NCBI GenBank assembly: GCA_025363325.1
Contig: JANYEF010000222.1
Coordinates: 1-5,973 of the forward strand
Direction: 5' to 3'
Source: Nitrospira sp.
GTDB taxonomy: Bacteria; Nitrospirota; Nitrospiria; Nitrospirales; Nitrospiraceae
DNA: 5,973 bases
The notes beneath the pieces are model-generated. The model was not told the DNA's origin. It did no database searches and worked only from the letters and a program-made list of their open reading frames with translations. How positions within the stretch are numbered: the stretch's first letter is position 1; every line of letters begins with the position of its first letter. This document shows positions 1 to 5,888 of this stretch, one piece after another. The position numbers and the translations under genes are program-made.

Positions 1-29
1 TCAACTGAAACAAGGGGGCATCAATTCAG

Positions 30-81
30 TGTAGATAGCACATCATCTGTCCGGTTGTTGTAGCACATGATCTGTCCGGTT
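30..81 (+). repeat. Left terminal inverted repeat of the IS, with internal tandem repeat
   Basis: This 52-base end pairs with the right end at 1386-1438. Inside it are two nearly identical 21-base copies, 36-56 and 61-81, differing at one position (C versus G at the ninth base). Both end in ATCTGTCCGGTT. The copies are offset by 25 bases, which suggests two transposase-binding sites on about the same DNA face. The inner copy sits just upstream of the transposase ribosome binding site, so transposase binding could also repress its own gene (inference). Confidence 0.85.
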
Positions 82-95
82 TAGGGTGCGCCCTC

Positions 96-103
96 AAGGA
101 GGG
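96..103 (+). promoter_or_regulatory. Ribosome binding site of the transposase
   Basis: AAGGAGGG lies 5 bases before the ATG at 109. It is a near-perfect Shine-Dalgarno sequence and fixes the start at 109 rather than at the internal ATG at 145 (MRFEE). Confidence 0.75.
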
Positions 104-108
104 CCACG

Positions 109-1332
109 ATGACACGGGCGAGGATCCTCCAGGAGGTGAGACCGATGCGGTTTGAGGAGCTGTATGCGCGGCGACAACGACGGACTCTCACGATGGCGGA
201 GGCAGCCGAGATGCTCGGGGTGACGGAGCGGACGTTTCGCCGCTGGAGTGGCCGGTATGACGCGGAGGGGGCCGAGGGGTTGCAGGATCGGCGGATCGGT
301 CGGCTCTCGGCCCTGGCCGTGCCGGTCGATGAGGCGCGGCGCATGCTGACATGGTATGAGACCCGGTACACCGGCTGGACCGTGAAGCATTTCCATGAGC
401 GCTGGCAGACCGAGCACGGTGGCACCCGCTCCTATAGCTGGACCAAGAAGACCCTGCAGGTCGCGGGGCAGGTCACGCGGGCCACTCGACGCAGCGCGCA
501 CCGCAAGAAGCGACCGCGCAAACCCTTGCCGGGGATGATGCTCCACCAAGACGGCTCGACCCATGAATGGATCCCCGGCTGTCAGTGGGATCTGATTGTG
601 ACGTTGGATGATGCGACCACCGAGATCTATTCGGCCTTCTTTGTCGAGGAAGAAGGGACCCTGCGCAGCGTGCGCGGTCTGCAGGAGGTCATGGAGACGA
701 AGGGGCTCTTCAGTCCGCTCTATCCGGATCGGGGCTCCCACTCCTGGCACACCGACGGGGCTGGGGGCACGGTCGATCAGACTCGGCCGACGCAGGTGCC
801 TCGCGCCTTGCCGCAAGTGGGGGGGACGCGCATTCCGGCGTATTCGCCGGAGGCGCGGGGCCGCTCGGCGCGTGCCTTCCGGACCCTCCAGGACCGGTTG
901 CCCAAAGAGCTAGCGCTGGCCGGGATCACGGAGATGGCGGCGGCCAACCGGTATCTGACCGCGCGGTTCCTCCCGCAGTATCACGACCGCTTTATGGTGC
1001 GGGCGACGGAACCGGGTACCGCCTTCATCCCGTGGGTCGGCACGCATCTCGCCGAAATCCTGTGTGTGCAAGAGGCGCGGGGCGTGGCCAAGGACAATAC
1101 GGTGCGGTATCAGGGCACGAACCTGCAGATCCCGCAAGACCCACACCGGTTCCATTATGTGAAAGTCACGGTGCGGGTGCACGCCTATCCGGATGGGACC
1201 TTGGCCGTGGTCCATGGGCCCCGGTGTCTGGCGCGCTACCCTGCGGATGGCCGACTGATCGAGACCGGACGAGCCCACCTAGCCCGTAATGGCCCGACCC
1301 ACGGATCGAACGTCCCGCCTCGTTCATCCTAG
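109..1332 (+). CDS. ISNCY family transposase, probably with a substituted catalytic glutamate
   Basis: This 407-residue protein would be the DDE transposase that cuts and joins the ends of the surrounding element. A helix-turn-helix lies at about residues 29-50 (EAAEMLGVTERTFRRW). An RNase H-fold integrase core follows, with HQDGSTHEW (Asp148), LDDAT (167-168) and LYPDRGSHS (Asp207). The third acidic residue of this family sits in SPEARGRSER as I recall it; here the text is SPEARGRSAR, so residue 254 is Ala (GCG at 868-870). The C-terminal part keeps family features such as VRVHAYPDGTLAVVHGPRCLARY (in part, about 347-370). Length and N-terminus (MTRARILQEV) look full size, and there is no frameshift or stop. 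Several further residues around 206-240 differ from my memory of the family (PDRGSHS rather than TDRGSHY). It is recognisable as ISNCY with high confidence; the inference that it is inactive is moderate. Confidence 0.9.
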   Translation: MTRARILQEVRPMRFEELYARRQRRTLTMAEAAEMLGVTERTFRRWSGRYDAEGAEGLQDRRIGRLSALAVPVDEARRMLTWYETRYTGWTVKHFHERWQTEHGGTRSYSWTKKTLQVAGQVTRATRRSAHRKKRPRKPLPGMMLHQDGSTHEWIPGCQWDLIVTLDDATTEIYSAFFVEEEGTLRSVRGLQEVMETKGLFSPLYPDRGSHSWHTDGAGGTVDQTRPTQVPRALPQVGGTRIPAYSPEARGRSARAFRTLQDRLPKELALAGITEMAAANRYLTARFLPQYHDRFMVRATEPGTAFIPWVGTHLAEILCVQEARGVAKDNTVRYQGTNLQIPQDPHRFHYVKVTVRVHAYPDGTLAVVHGPRCLARYPADGRLIETGRAHLARNGPTHGSNVPPRSS

Positions 1333-1385
1333 GCCAACGGTGCGCGACAGAATTTCGGCGCGCGGCTGAAAGACTCGACGAGAAG

Positions 1386-1438
1386 AACCGGACAGATCAT
1401 GGGCTACATACACCGGACAAGTTAACTTGCTATCTACA
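1386..1438 (-). repeat. Right terminal inverted repeat of the IS
   Basis: Read on the minus strand this end begins TGTAGATAGCA, then carries TGTCCGGT, TGTAGC and CATGATCTGTCCGGTT in the same order as the left end, with one single-base length difference. Like the left end it contains two copies of a TAGC...TGTCCGGT unit, but the outer copy is more diverged. That outer copy holds a perfect 12-base palindrome, CAAGTTAACTTG, at 1418-1429, which the left end lacks. Confidence 0.85.
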
Positions 1439-1556
1439 GCGCCGGCTTTCCTTTCTCTGCTGCCCGCATGAAGACCGCAACACACAAGCCGTTCCGACTC
1501 CTGACCTGTCTTGTGGTAGTCTTACAAAGACTGAAGCAATTCTGGAATCTATTGAC

Positions 1557-1604
1557 CTGATGATCTGTTGGATGTTTGGAATTCATCAGATCGACTGATA
1601 TCTT
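1557..1604 (+). promoter_or_regulatory. Candidate promoter and inverted repeat upstream of the malic enzyme
   Basis: TTGGAA at 1576-1581 and TATCTT at 1599-1604 are separated by exactly 17 bases and each match the sigma-70 hexamers at four of six positions. CTGATGA (1557-1563) and TCATCAG (1583-1589) form a 7-base inverted repeat that overlaps the -35 and spacer, as an operator would. The rest of 1439-1674 holds only a small hairpin (AGTCTT/AAGACT, 1518-1532) and no gene. Evidence is by pattern only. Confidence 0.3.
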
Positions 1605-1674
1605 TCACTTCACACGTCACGATCCATGGCGATTGGCGAACGTTTCAGCATTCTGCTAACAGTAAGGACCAGCT

Positions 1675-3117
1675 ATGCCTGAGATTGGGCCCTACTCCAA
1701 CTACCGCCTGACCGTTCGCCTTGAACTCGCCAACACACCTGGCATGTTTGCAAGAGTGGCCGCTGTCCTTGCCGAGGAAGGCGCCAACTTGGGCGCGGTG
1801 GATATCGTTTCTGCCACGGCCACCAGTATGGTGCGAGACGTGACTTTCGACGTCCAGAACGAAGCGCATGGAGAGAAGGTACTCGCTCGGGTCGGCGCGC
1901 TGCCGAACGTGAAGGTGCTCTCCGCTTCCGACCGGATTTTTCTTCTGCATCTCGGCGGAAAGATTCGCGTCCAAAGCAAGTTCCCCATCACCACAAGAAA
2001 CCTGTTGTCGATGGTCTATACGCCGGGAGTCGGCCGCGTGTCGCAAGCGATCGCGAAGGACAAAACGAAAGCCTATGCCTTTACCAGTAAGGGCAATACG
2101 GTCGCCGTGGTCACCGACGGATCCGCGGTGCTGGGCCTCGGCAATCTTGGCCCGGAAGCCGCGTTACCCGTGATGGAAGGCAAGGTCATGCTGTTCAAAG
2201 AATTTGCGGGCATCGACGCATGGCCGATCTGCCTCAACACGCAAGATCCTGACGAGATTGTTCGCACGGTTCAGGCTATTGCCCCGGGGTTCGGCGCCGT
2301 CAATTTAGAAGACATCAGTTCGCCGCGCTGTTTCGAGATCGAACGTCGCTTAAAAAGCACTCTGGATATTCCGGTCATGCATGACGATCAGCATGGTACG
2401 GCCGTGGTCATCCTTGCCGCATTGACCAATGCGCTCACCGTCACCGGGAAACGGATGGAAGACATCCGCGTGGTCGTCAATGGTCTCGGCGCCGCTGGAA
2501 CTGCCTGCTGTAGAATGCTGCTTGCCGCGGGCCTCTCTCACCTGGTCGGATGCGAGGCTCGCGGTATCGTCTTACGAGGGGACGGTCAGCAGCTGCGGGC
2601 CTGCCGAACGGATCTCGCCTCCTGCATGACCAAAGACCGTCCCCAGGGCACACTCCAAGCGGCGCTCAAGGGGGCTGATGTCTTCATCGGATTATCCGTC
2701 GGGAATATCATCACTGCGGAAGACTTGGATTTGATGGCGGCTGATCGCATCGTTTTTGCCATGGCCAATCCAGACCCCGAAGTTCCTCCCGAATTGGCTG
2801 CCTCGCACTGCCGGATCTTTGCCACCGGCCGCTCGGACTATCCGAATCAAATCAACAACGCGCTCGCATTTCCCGGCATCTTTCGGGGCGCATTGGACGT
2901 GCAGGCACGCGACATCAACGAAGCGATGAAACTGGCTGCGGCAAAGGCCCTGGCTGAGACCATTCCCCCTGCGGCTCTCAGCGAGGACTACATCATTCCG
3001 AGCGTGTTCGATAAGGACGTCGTCCCGCGTGTGGCCAAAGCCGTGGCGGCAGCCGCACGTGAAACGGGCGTGGCGCGCCGCCGCACCAAACTCAGCGACG
3101 ATTTTGCGTCACGCTGA
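1675..3117 (+). CDS. NAD-dependent malic enzyme with N-terminal ACT domain
   Basis: This cytosolic enzyme oxidatively decarboxylates malate to pyruvate and CO2, reducing NAD(P), and links the TCA cycle to pyruvate. It has 480 residues. Residues about 9-85 form an ACT domain (ligand-loop text LANTPGMFARV), a small-molecule sensor whose ligand here is unknown. The malic N-terminal domain follows, with the catalytic tyrosine in VYTPGVG (Tyr115), KGNTVAVVTDGSAVLGLGN (139-157), the catalytic lysine in MEGK (Lys170), the metal ligands in NLEDI (Glu212, Asp213) and HDDQHGTA (Asp238). The NAD-binding domain has VNGLGAAG (269-275; many relatives have GAGAAG), an acidic Glu294 at the expected end of the second strand, which favours NAD over NADP, then ANPDPE (364-369) and NQINNALAFPGIFRGALD. 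The start is supported by AAGGA at 1664-1668, 6 bases upstream. It appears to be transcribed alone. The family is certain; cofactor preference is inferred. Confidence 0.95.
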   Translation: MPEIGPYSNYRLTVRLELANTPGMFARVAAVLAEEGANLGAVDIVSATATSMVRDVTFDVQNEAHGEKVLARVGALPNVKVLSASDRIFLLHLGGKIRVQSKFPITTRNLLSMVYTPGVGRVSQAIAKDKTKAYAFTSKGNTVAVVTDGSAVLGLGNLGPEAALPVMEGKVMLFKEFAGIDAWPICLNTQDPDEIVRTVQAIAPGFGAVNLEDISSPRCFEIERRLKSTLDIPVMHDDQHGTAVVILAALTNALTVTGKRMEDIRVVVNGLGAAGTACCRMLLAAGLSHLVGCEARGIVLRGDGQQLRACRTDLASCMTKDRPQGTLQAALKGADVFIGLSVGNIITAEDLDLMAADRIVFAMANPDPEVPPELAASHCRIFATGRSDYPNQINNALAFPGIFRGALDVQARDINEAMKLAAAKALAETIPPAALSEDYIIPSVFDKDVVPRVAKAVAAAARETGVARRRTKLSDDFASR

Positions 3118-3174
3118 CCATTCAATCCACATGAACCCGGCTGTTTCCACGCCCCTTCTGGCATGCGACCGAGC

Positions 3175-3192
3175 TGTGCTACAATGCGCGCC
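3175..3192 (+). promoter_or_regulatory. Candidate extended -10 promoter upstream of the first repeat element
   Basis: TGCTACAAT at 3177-3185 is a full extended -10 motif (TGn plus TACAAT, five of six to consensus). There is no good -35 box, which extended -10 promoters can do without. Transcription would start near 3192, just before the palindromic repeat, and run into the J-domain and rnd genes, placing the repeat in their 5' leader. This is inference from the motif only. Confidence 0.4.
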
Positions 3193-3193
3193 C

Positions 3194-3318
3194 TAGCAGG
3201 ATGCTCAAAAAGTCCGCCAGCGGCGTTCTCGTATTGCTCAGAGGCTCAACGTACCGAAGCGTACGCTTCGCCTCTTCGCTCGCTGCGGCCTTGCTGAACG
3301 GCCTTTTTGAGCATCTGC
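3194..3318. repeat. Large imperfect palindromic repeat element (copy 1 of a dispersed family)
   Basis: The left arm GCAGGATGCTCAAAAAG (3196-3212) is mirrored by the right arm at 3303-3318 (CTTTTTGAGCAT-CTGC, one base shorter). The inside is also roughly self-complementary: GAGGC (3241-3245) with GCCTC (3270-3274), and a perfect 16-base palindrome CGAAGCGTACGCTTCG at 3255-3270. The whole 125 bases could fold into one long stem with side hairpins. The left end TAGCAGGATGCT recurs at 5660 and, inverted, at 5830-5841. I recall this repeat as frequent between genes in Nitrospira genomes; that is memory, not a search. It contains a spurious reading frame (from 3201) that should not be called a gene. 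Confidence 0.8.
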
Positions 3319-3354
3319 GTATATATTCTTCTGTTGTGCCACGCGTGCGGACCA

Positions 3355-3382
3355 TTGACGTTCTGGTGTGTCTAGATAGTTT
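3355..3382 (+). promoter_or_regulatory. Candidate promoter immediately before the J-domain gene
   Basis: TTGACG at 3355-3360 matches the -35 consensus at five of six positions. TAGTTT at 3377-3382 is a weak -10 at a 16-base spacing. A start near 3390 would leave a leader of only about 15-25 bases before the possible start codons. It would allow expression of the J-domain and rnd genes independent of the upstream repeat. Confidence 0.3.
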
Positions 3383-3403
3383 TTCCGCAGCCTGCTGGGA
3401 GAG

Positions 3404-4048
3404 ATGCTGGTTCAGATGGCGTTTTCACAAAGCAAACACATCAAGTTTCAGAACGGGATGAGACGGCGGATCGACTCGTTGCGCCCGAAGGCCGAAGAGA
3501 GTCTGGAGCTCGCCGTCGATACGATGATGCAAGACCGGGTCGACAGCTTCTTTCGTGTGGAAGAAGGGCTGGAGGAAATCATCAAGTCCCTGATCCAGAT
3601 TGAAGAGGAGCTTGTGGAGATCCGTGATCTCTCCGGTGCCATGCGCCTGGAATCCCGTCTGGAGTTTGTCGAAGACCGATGGGATCAATTCGACAGCGAG
3701 ATTCGAGAGCGCCCCCGACGCAGGCGCAAGAAAATCAGCCTGGCCGATATGCTGAAAGCCGCCGGTGGGGGAGGCGGCGATCCGTCACAAGGATCGAGCG
3801 GTATCAACAACGCGATGGACGCCTATGCCGCGATGGGCATGGAATTCGGCAGTTCGCTTGCCGATATCACCGCCGCATTCCGTCATAAGGCCAAGCAGCT
3901 CCATCCCGATTCGAATAACGGCGACCGCAGCGCCGAACCGGAATTGCGCCGCATGTTGGAGGCCTACCAGTTTCTGAAGGAATATTTGAGTCTCAGCAAT
4001 GTCGAGCCGCCACGGTCGCCAGACGCCACCTACAACCCAACAGAGTGA
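3404..4048 (+). CDS. Small J-domain (DnaJ-like) protein with C-terminal J-domain
   Basis: The 214-residue product ends in a J-domain at about residues 139-195. The diagnostic HPD tripeptide is at 167-169 (QLHPDSNNGD), preceded by a helix-II-like ITAAFRHKAKQ and followed by a helix-III-like ELRRMLEAYQFLKEYL. J-domains stimulate the ATPase of Hsp70 (DnaK). Residues about 25-100 are highly charged and predicted helical, possibly a coiled coil. Then come a very basic stretch (RERPRRRRKK, 101-110), ISLADMLKAA and a glycine run (121-125). There is no Gly/Phe region, zinc finger, signal peptide or membrane segment, so this is a specialised type C co-chaperone, not DnaJ. The client is unknown. Start choice is open: GGGAG at 3397-3401 is too close to ATG 3404 and rather far from ATG 3416 (MAFSQ). 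The stop lies 7 bases before the rnd start used here, so co-transcription is likely. Confidence 0.85.
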   Translation: MLVQMAFSQSKHIKFQNGMRRRIDSLRPKAEESLELAVDTMMQDRVDSFFRVEEGLEEIIKSLIQIEEELVEIRDLSGAMRLESRLEFVEDRWDQFDSEIRERPRRRRKKISLADMLKAAGGGGGDPSQGSSGINNAMDAYAAMGMEFGSSLADITAAFRHKAKQLHPDSNNGDRSAEPELRRMLEAYQFLKEYLSLSNVEPPRSPDATYNPTE

Positions 4049-4055
4049 GACACGC

Positions 4056-5270
4056 GTGACACCCAATCCACCGATGCAGTATGTGACCGACCAGCGTGCG
4101 CTTGAAGCCCTCTGCCTCACACTGCGGCAGAGTCCGCGACTGGCGCTGGATACGGAGTTCGTCGGGGAAGACACCTTTATTCCACGACTCGAACTGATCC
4201 AAGTCGCCACCGCTACCACTGCTGCCATCATCGACTTTCCCGCCGTGCAGACCAGCGGATCGCTCGACGCCTTCTGGGAACTCATCTGTGATGGCAAGAT
4301 TGAGAAAATCGTTCACGCTGGGCGGCAAGATCTCGATCTCTTTGCCACTCATGCTGGGCAGATCCCGAAGCCATTTTTTGATACCCAGATCGCCGCCGCC
4401 ATGGTCGGATATGGCGCTCAGGTCGCCTATGCAAATTTGGTCCAGCGACTCCACGGCACGAAACTTGAGAAAGCCCATACCTTTACCAACTGGAGTGCAC
4501 GACCGCTCTCGGATGACCAGATTGCGTACGCGTTAGAAGATGTCGAATTTCTTCTGTCGATCCATACGCATTTACAGGATCGCCTGAGTACACTCGGCCG
4601 CTTGGAGTGGGTCATTGAGGAATTTGCACGTCTTGAAACGGCGGTGGGAGAAAAAAGTCGTGAACCTCAAGAACGCTATCAACGCATTCGCGGGTGGGAC
4701 ACACTCAAGCCCAAAGGGGCTGCGATTCTCCGTGAATTGGCTGCCTGGCGAGAAGCGGAGGCGCGGCGCCGGAACGTGCCTCGCGGACGGGTCATGCGAG
4801 ACGAGGTGCTCCTCCAACTCGCACGCCATCCACCTAAATCGATGCATGAGCTTCGCGGTCTCCGCGGCGTCCACTCCTCCGAGGTCGATCGACAGGGAGA
4901 ACAACTGTTGGCGACTATCACTTCAGCACTGGCACTGCCGCCCTCCGCCTGGCCGGAGGTCCCTCGCGAGCGGAAACCGGATCCTGAATCGACCGGTATC
5001 GTCGAATTGCTGCAAGCCGTACTCAAGGCCCGCGCAGCAGAGGAGGGGATTGCCCCCACCATGCTCGCCACCAGTTCAGATTTACAGATTCTCGTGGAAG
5101 CCAAGCAGAATCGGACAGCCCTTGATGTGCCCATCCTCCATGGCTGGCGACGACAACTAGCTGGGGATCTGCTACTCCAAGTATTGGATGGAGCGGTCAC
5201 CATCACCGTAGACCGAACCTCCGGTGCTCTCCGGATGACCACGGGAAGTAGCTCGAAGGCTTCGAGCTGA
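4056..5270 (+). CDS. rnd: Ribonuclease D
   Basis: This 3'-to-5' exoribonuclease trims tRNA precursors and other structured RNAs. From the GTG at 4056 (404 residues) the DEDDy catalytic set is complete: LALDTEF (Asp32, Glu34), HAGRQDLDLF (Asp92) and YALED (Tyr158, Asp162). An HRDC RNA-binding domain follows at about 216-291 (AILRELAAWREAEARRRNVPRGRVMRDE), then a C-terminal extension (about 315-385) resembling the second HRDC-like domain of RNase D. Start alternatives: ATG 3999 would add 19 residues and overlap the J-domain gene by 50 bases. ATG 4074 gives MQYVTDQ, closest to the N-terminus of E. coli RNase D as I recall it. GTG 4056 is preferred for the GAGTGAG 7-13 bases upstream and the 7-base gap after the previous stop. 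Family assignment is firm; the start is not. Confidence 0.93.
   Translation: MTPNPPMQYVTDQRALEALCLTLRQSPRLALDTEFVGEDTFIPRLELIQVATATTAAIIDFPAVQTSGSLDAFWELICDGKIEKIVHAGRQDLDLFATHAGQIPKPFFDTQIAAAMVGYGAQVAYANLVQRLHGTKLEKAHTFTNWSARPLSDDQIAYALEDVEFLLSIHTHLQDRLSTLGRLEWVIEEFARLETAVGEKSREPQERYQRIRGWDTLKPKGAAILRELAAWREAEARRRNVPRGRVMRDEVLLQLARHPPKSMHELRGLRGVHSSEVDRQGEQLLATITSALALPPSAWPEVPRERKPDPESTGIVELLQAVLKARAAEEGIAPTMLATSSDLQILVEAKQNRTALDVPILHGWRRQLAGDLLLQVLDGAVTITVDRTSGALRMTTGSSSKASS
5250..5268 (+). terminator. Hairpin at the rnd stop codon, possible transcript end or stabiliser
   Basis: AGCTCGAAG (5250-5258) and CTTCGAGCT (5260-5268) are perfect reverse complements around one base; realistically an 8-bp stem with a GGC loop. 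The right arm runs into the TGA at 5268-5270. No T-tract follows, so it is not a standard intrinsic terminator. It could protect the 3' end or mark a Rho-dependent end, since the following bases are pyrimidine-rich (5277-5300). Confidence 0.4.
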
Positions 5271-5331
5271 CGAGCCACCTCTCGCACACTCTTCCTCACT
5301 CGGACTATTCAGGGATACCTGCTACGTCGTC

Positions 5332-5601
5332 TTATCCTCTCGTCCAGCGGGGCTTTTCTCGTTCGGCCTCCTCGACGGACTGCACGTACGCCTGTGTCGG
5401 CCTCACTTGTGAGAAGCTCCGACGGGTTTCAGGCTCGAACGCCTCGCGACGGTCTTCATAAATAATCCGGGCTAACACCCTCCGCTGATTGTTCAAAAAC
5501 GGCCCCGACTCAGCCCCGGCCCCGAGGTTCCGTCTCAAGGTGTCCGATGGGCGTCTGGTTTTCCCAGGAAAAGCCACAGTTTTACTGAATCGCTGCCCCA
5601 T
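5332..5601 (-). CDS. Possible small hypothetical protein, convergent to rnd
   Basis: An 89-residue open frame runs from ATG (5601) to TAA (5332). I recognise no domain. The product is basic and rich in Arg and Glu, with EDRREAFEPETRRSFSQVRP near the C-terminal half and no signal peptide or membrane segment. In favour: my hand count of about 55 codons gives roughly 65% GC at third positions against roughly 48% at second positions, a coding-like pattern, and AGGGG lies a few bases before the ATG. Against: the AGGGG spacing is tight, length is short, and no homolog is known to me. The upstream AGGGG falls in an inverted repeat (CCCTGC 5606-5611, GCAGGG 5626-5631) that could hide the ribosome site. 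It converges on rnd with a 61-base gap. Confidence 0.4.
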   Translation of the reverse strand: MGQRFSKTVAFPGKTRRPSDTLRRNLGAGAESGPFLNNQRRVLARIIYEDRREAFEPETRRSFSQVRPTQAYVQSVEEAEREKPRWTRG

Positions 5602-5659
5602 CGTCCCCTGCAGCCCATTCCCTAGGCAGGGACCGGCTGGTATGGATCTGGCAACCCTC

Positions 5660-5842
5660 TAGCAGGATGCAGAAAACTTTTAATGTCACGCGAGAACTTC
5701 GAAGGTTCGCACGTGTGGGACAAGTCCGGTCTGTCTGGTCCATCTGGTTTCTCTTGTCTATCTCGTTCGAGCAAATAATCGAGACAGACCGAATAGACCA
5801 AATGAACAAGACAGGCTGATGGGCTTTTTCAGCATCCTGCTG
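5660..5842. repeat. Inverted-repeat element (copy 2 of the family) with a different core
   Basis: The left end AGCAGGATGCAGAAAA (5661-5676) is the reverse complement, with one mismatch, of the right end TTTTCAGCATCCTGCT (5826-5841). The same ends bound the repeat at 3194-3318. The interior differs: it holds a near-palindrome around CTTCGAAG (5690-5710) and an array of 9-base units in mirrored orientation (5728-5816). The right end reads GGGCTTTTT (5821-5829), which may help end transcription. No open frame of quality lies inside. It could be a non-autonomous mobile unit or a structured transcript end. Confidence 0.7.
5728..5816. repeat. Mirrored array of degenerate 9-base units
   Basis: From 5728 to 5763 four 9-base units follow each other, consensus GGTCTRTCT (GGTCTGTCT at 5728-5736, GGTCCATCT at 5737-5745, two more to 5763). 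From 5781 to 5816 four 9-base units of the reverse complement follow (GAGACAGAC at 5781-5789 through AAGACAGGC at 5808-5816). The 17 bases between would be the loop. A transcript could pair in several registers 9 bases apart. Confidence 0.6.
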
Positions 5843-5888
5843 GTCATTCGTTGCAGTCCGTCACCCACATCGGATATGTAACTCCCCT

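Larger units (their letters stand above)
30..1438 (+). mobile_element. Complete ISNCY-family (IS1202-like) insertion sequence, about 1.4 kb
   Basis: The element is delimited by TGTAGATAGCA at 30-40 and its exact reverse complement TGCTATCTACA at 1428-1438. It holds one transposase frame reading from the left end. Similarity between the two ends continues inward for about 52-53 bases and finishes in an identical 16-base block (66-81 and 1386-1401). No target-site duplication is apparent: bases before position 30 (CAATTCAG) do not match bases after 1438 (GCGCCGGC), and the only 29 bases of left flank do not align with the right flank. Family assignment comes from the transposase protein. The element lies 236 bases upstream of the malic enzyme gene, in the same orientation, and interrupts no visible gene. 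Confidence 0.88.

Noticed and set aside
1..29. Target-site duplication or Xer/dif-like site beside the IS, as described for some IS1202 relatives
   Set aside because: The 29 bases on the left do not match the right flank after 1438, and I see no dif-like pair of arms on either side.
94..816. Long minus-strand open frame (240 residues) opposite the transposase
   Set aside because: It is a shadow of the high-GC transposase gene: rich in Pro, Arg and His, no domain, and it would run through the IS end region.
3201..3461. 86-residue plus-strand frame starting MLKKSASGVL
   Set aside because: It begins inside the palindromic repeat and its first 38 or so codons are repeat sequence. It overlaps the J-domain gene in another frame. 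Frames like this arise from the repeat and are often miscalled as genes.
4615..5160. 181-residue plus-strand frame within rnd
   Set aside because: It is a shadow in another frame of the well-supported HRDC and C-terminal part of RNase D, with no recognisable domain.
5582..5809. 75-residue minus-strand frame starting MFIWSIRSVS
   Set aside because: Most of it reads through the 9-base mirrored array and the repeat end. Composition follows the repeat, not a protein.
5728..5816. CRISPR array
   Set aside because: Units are 9 bases, contiguous and degenerate, with no spacers and no cas genes nearby.
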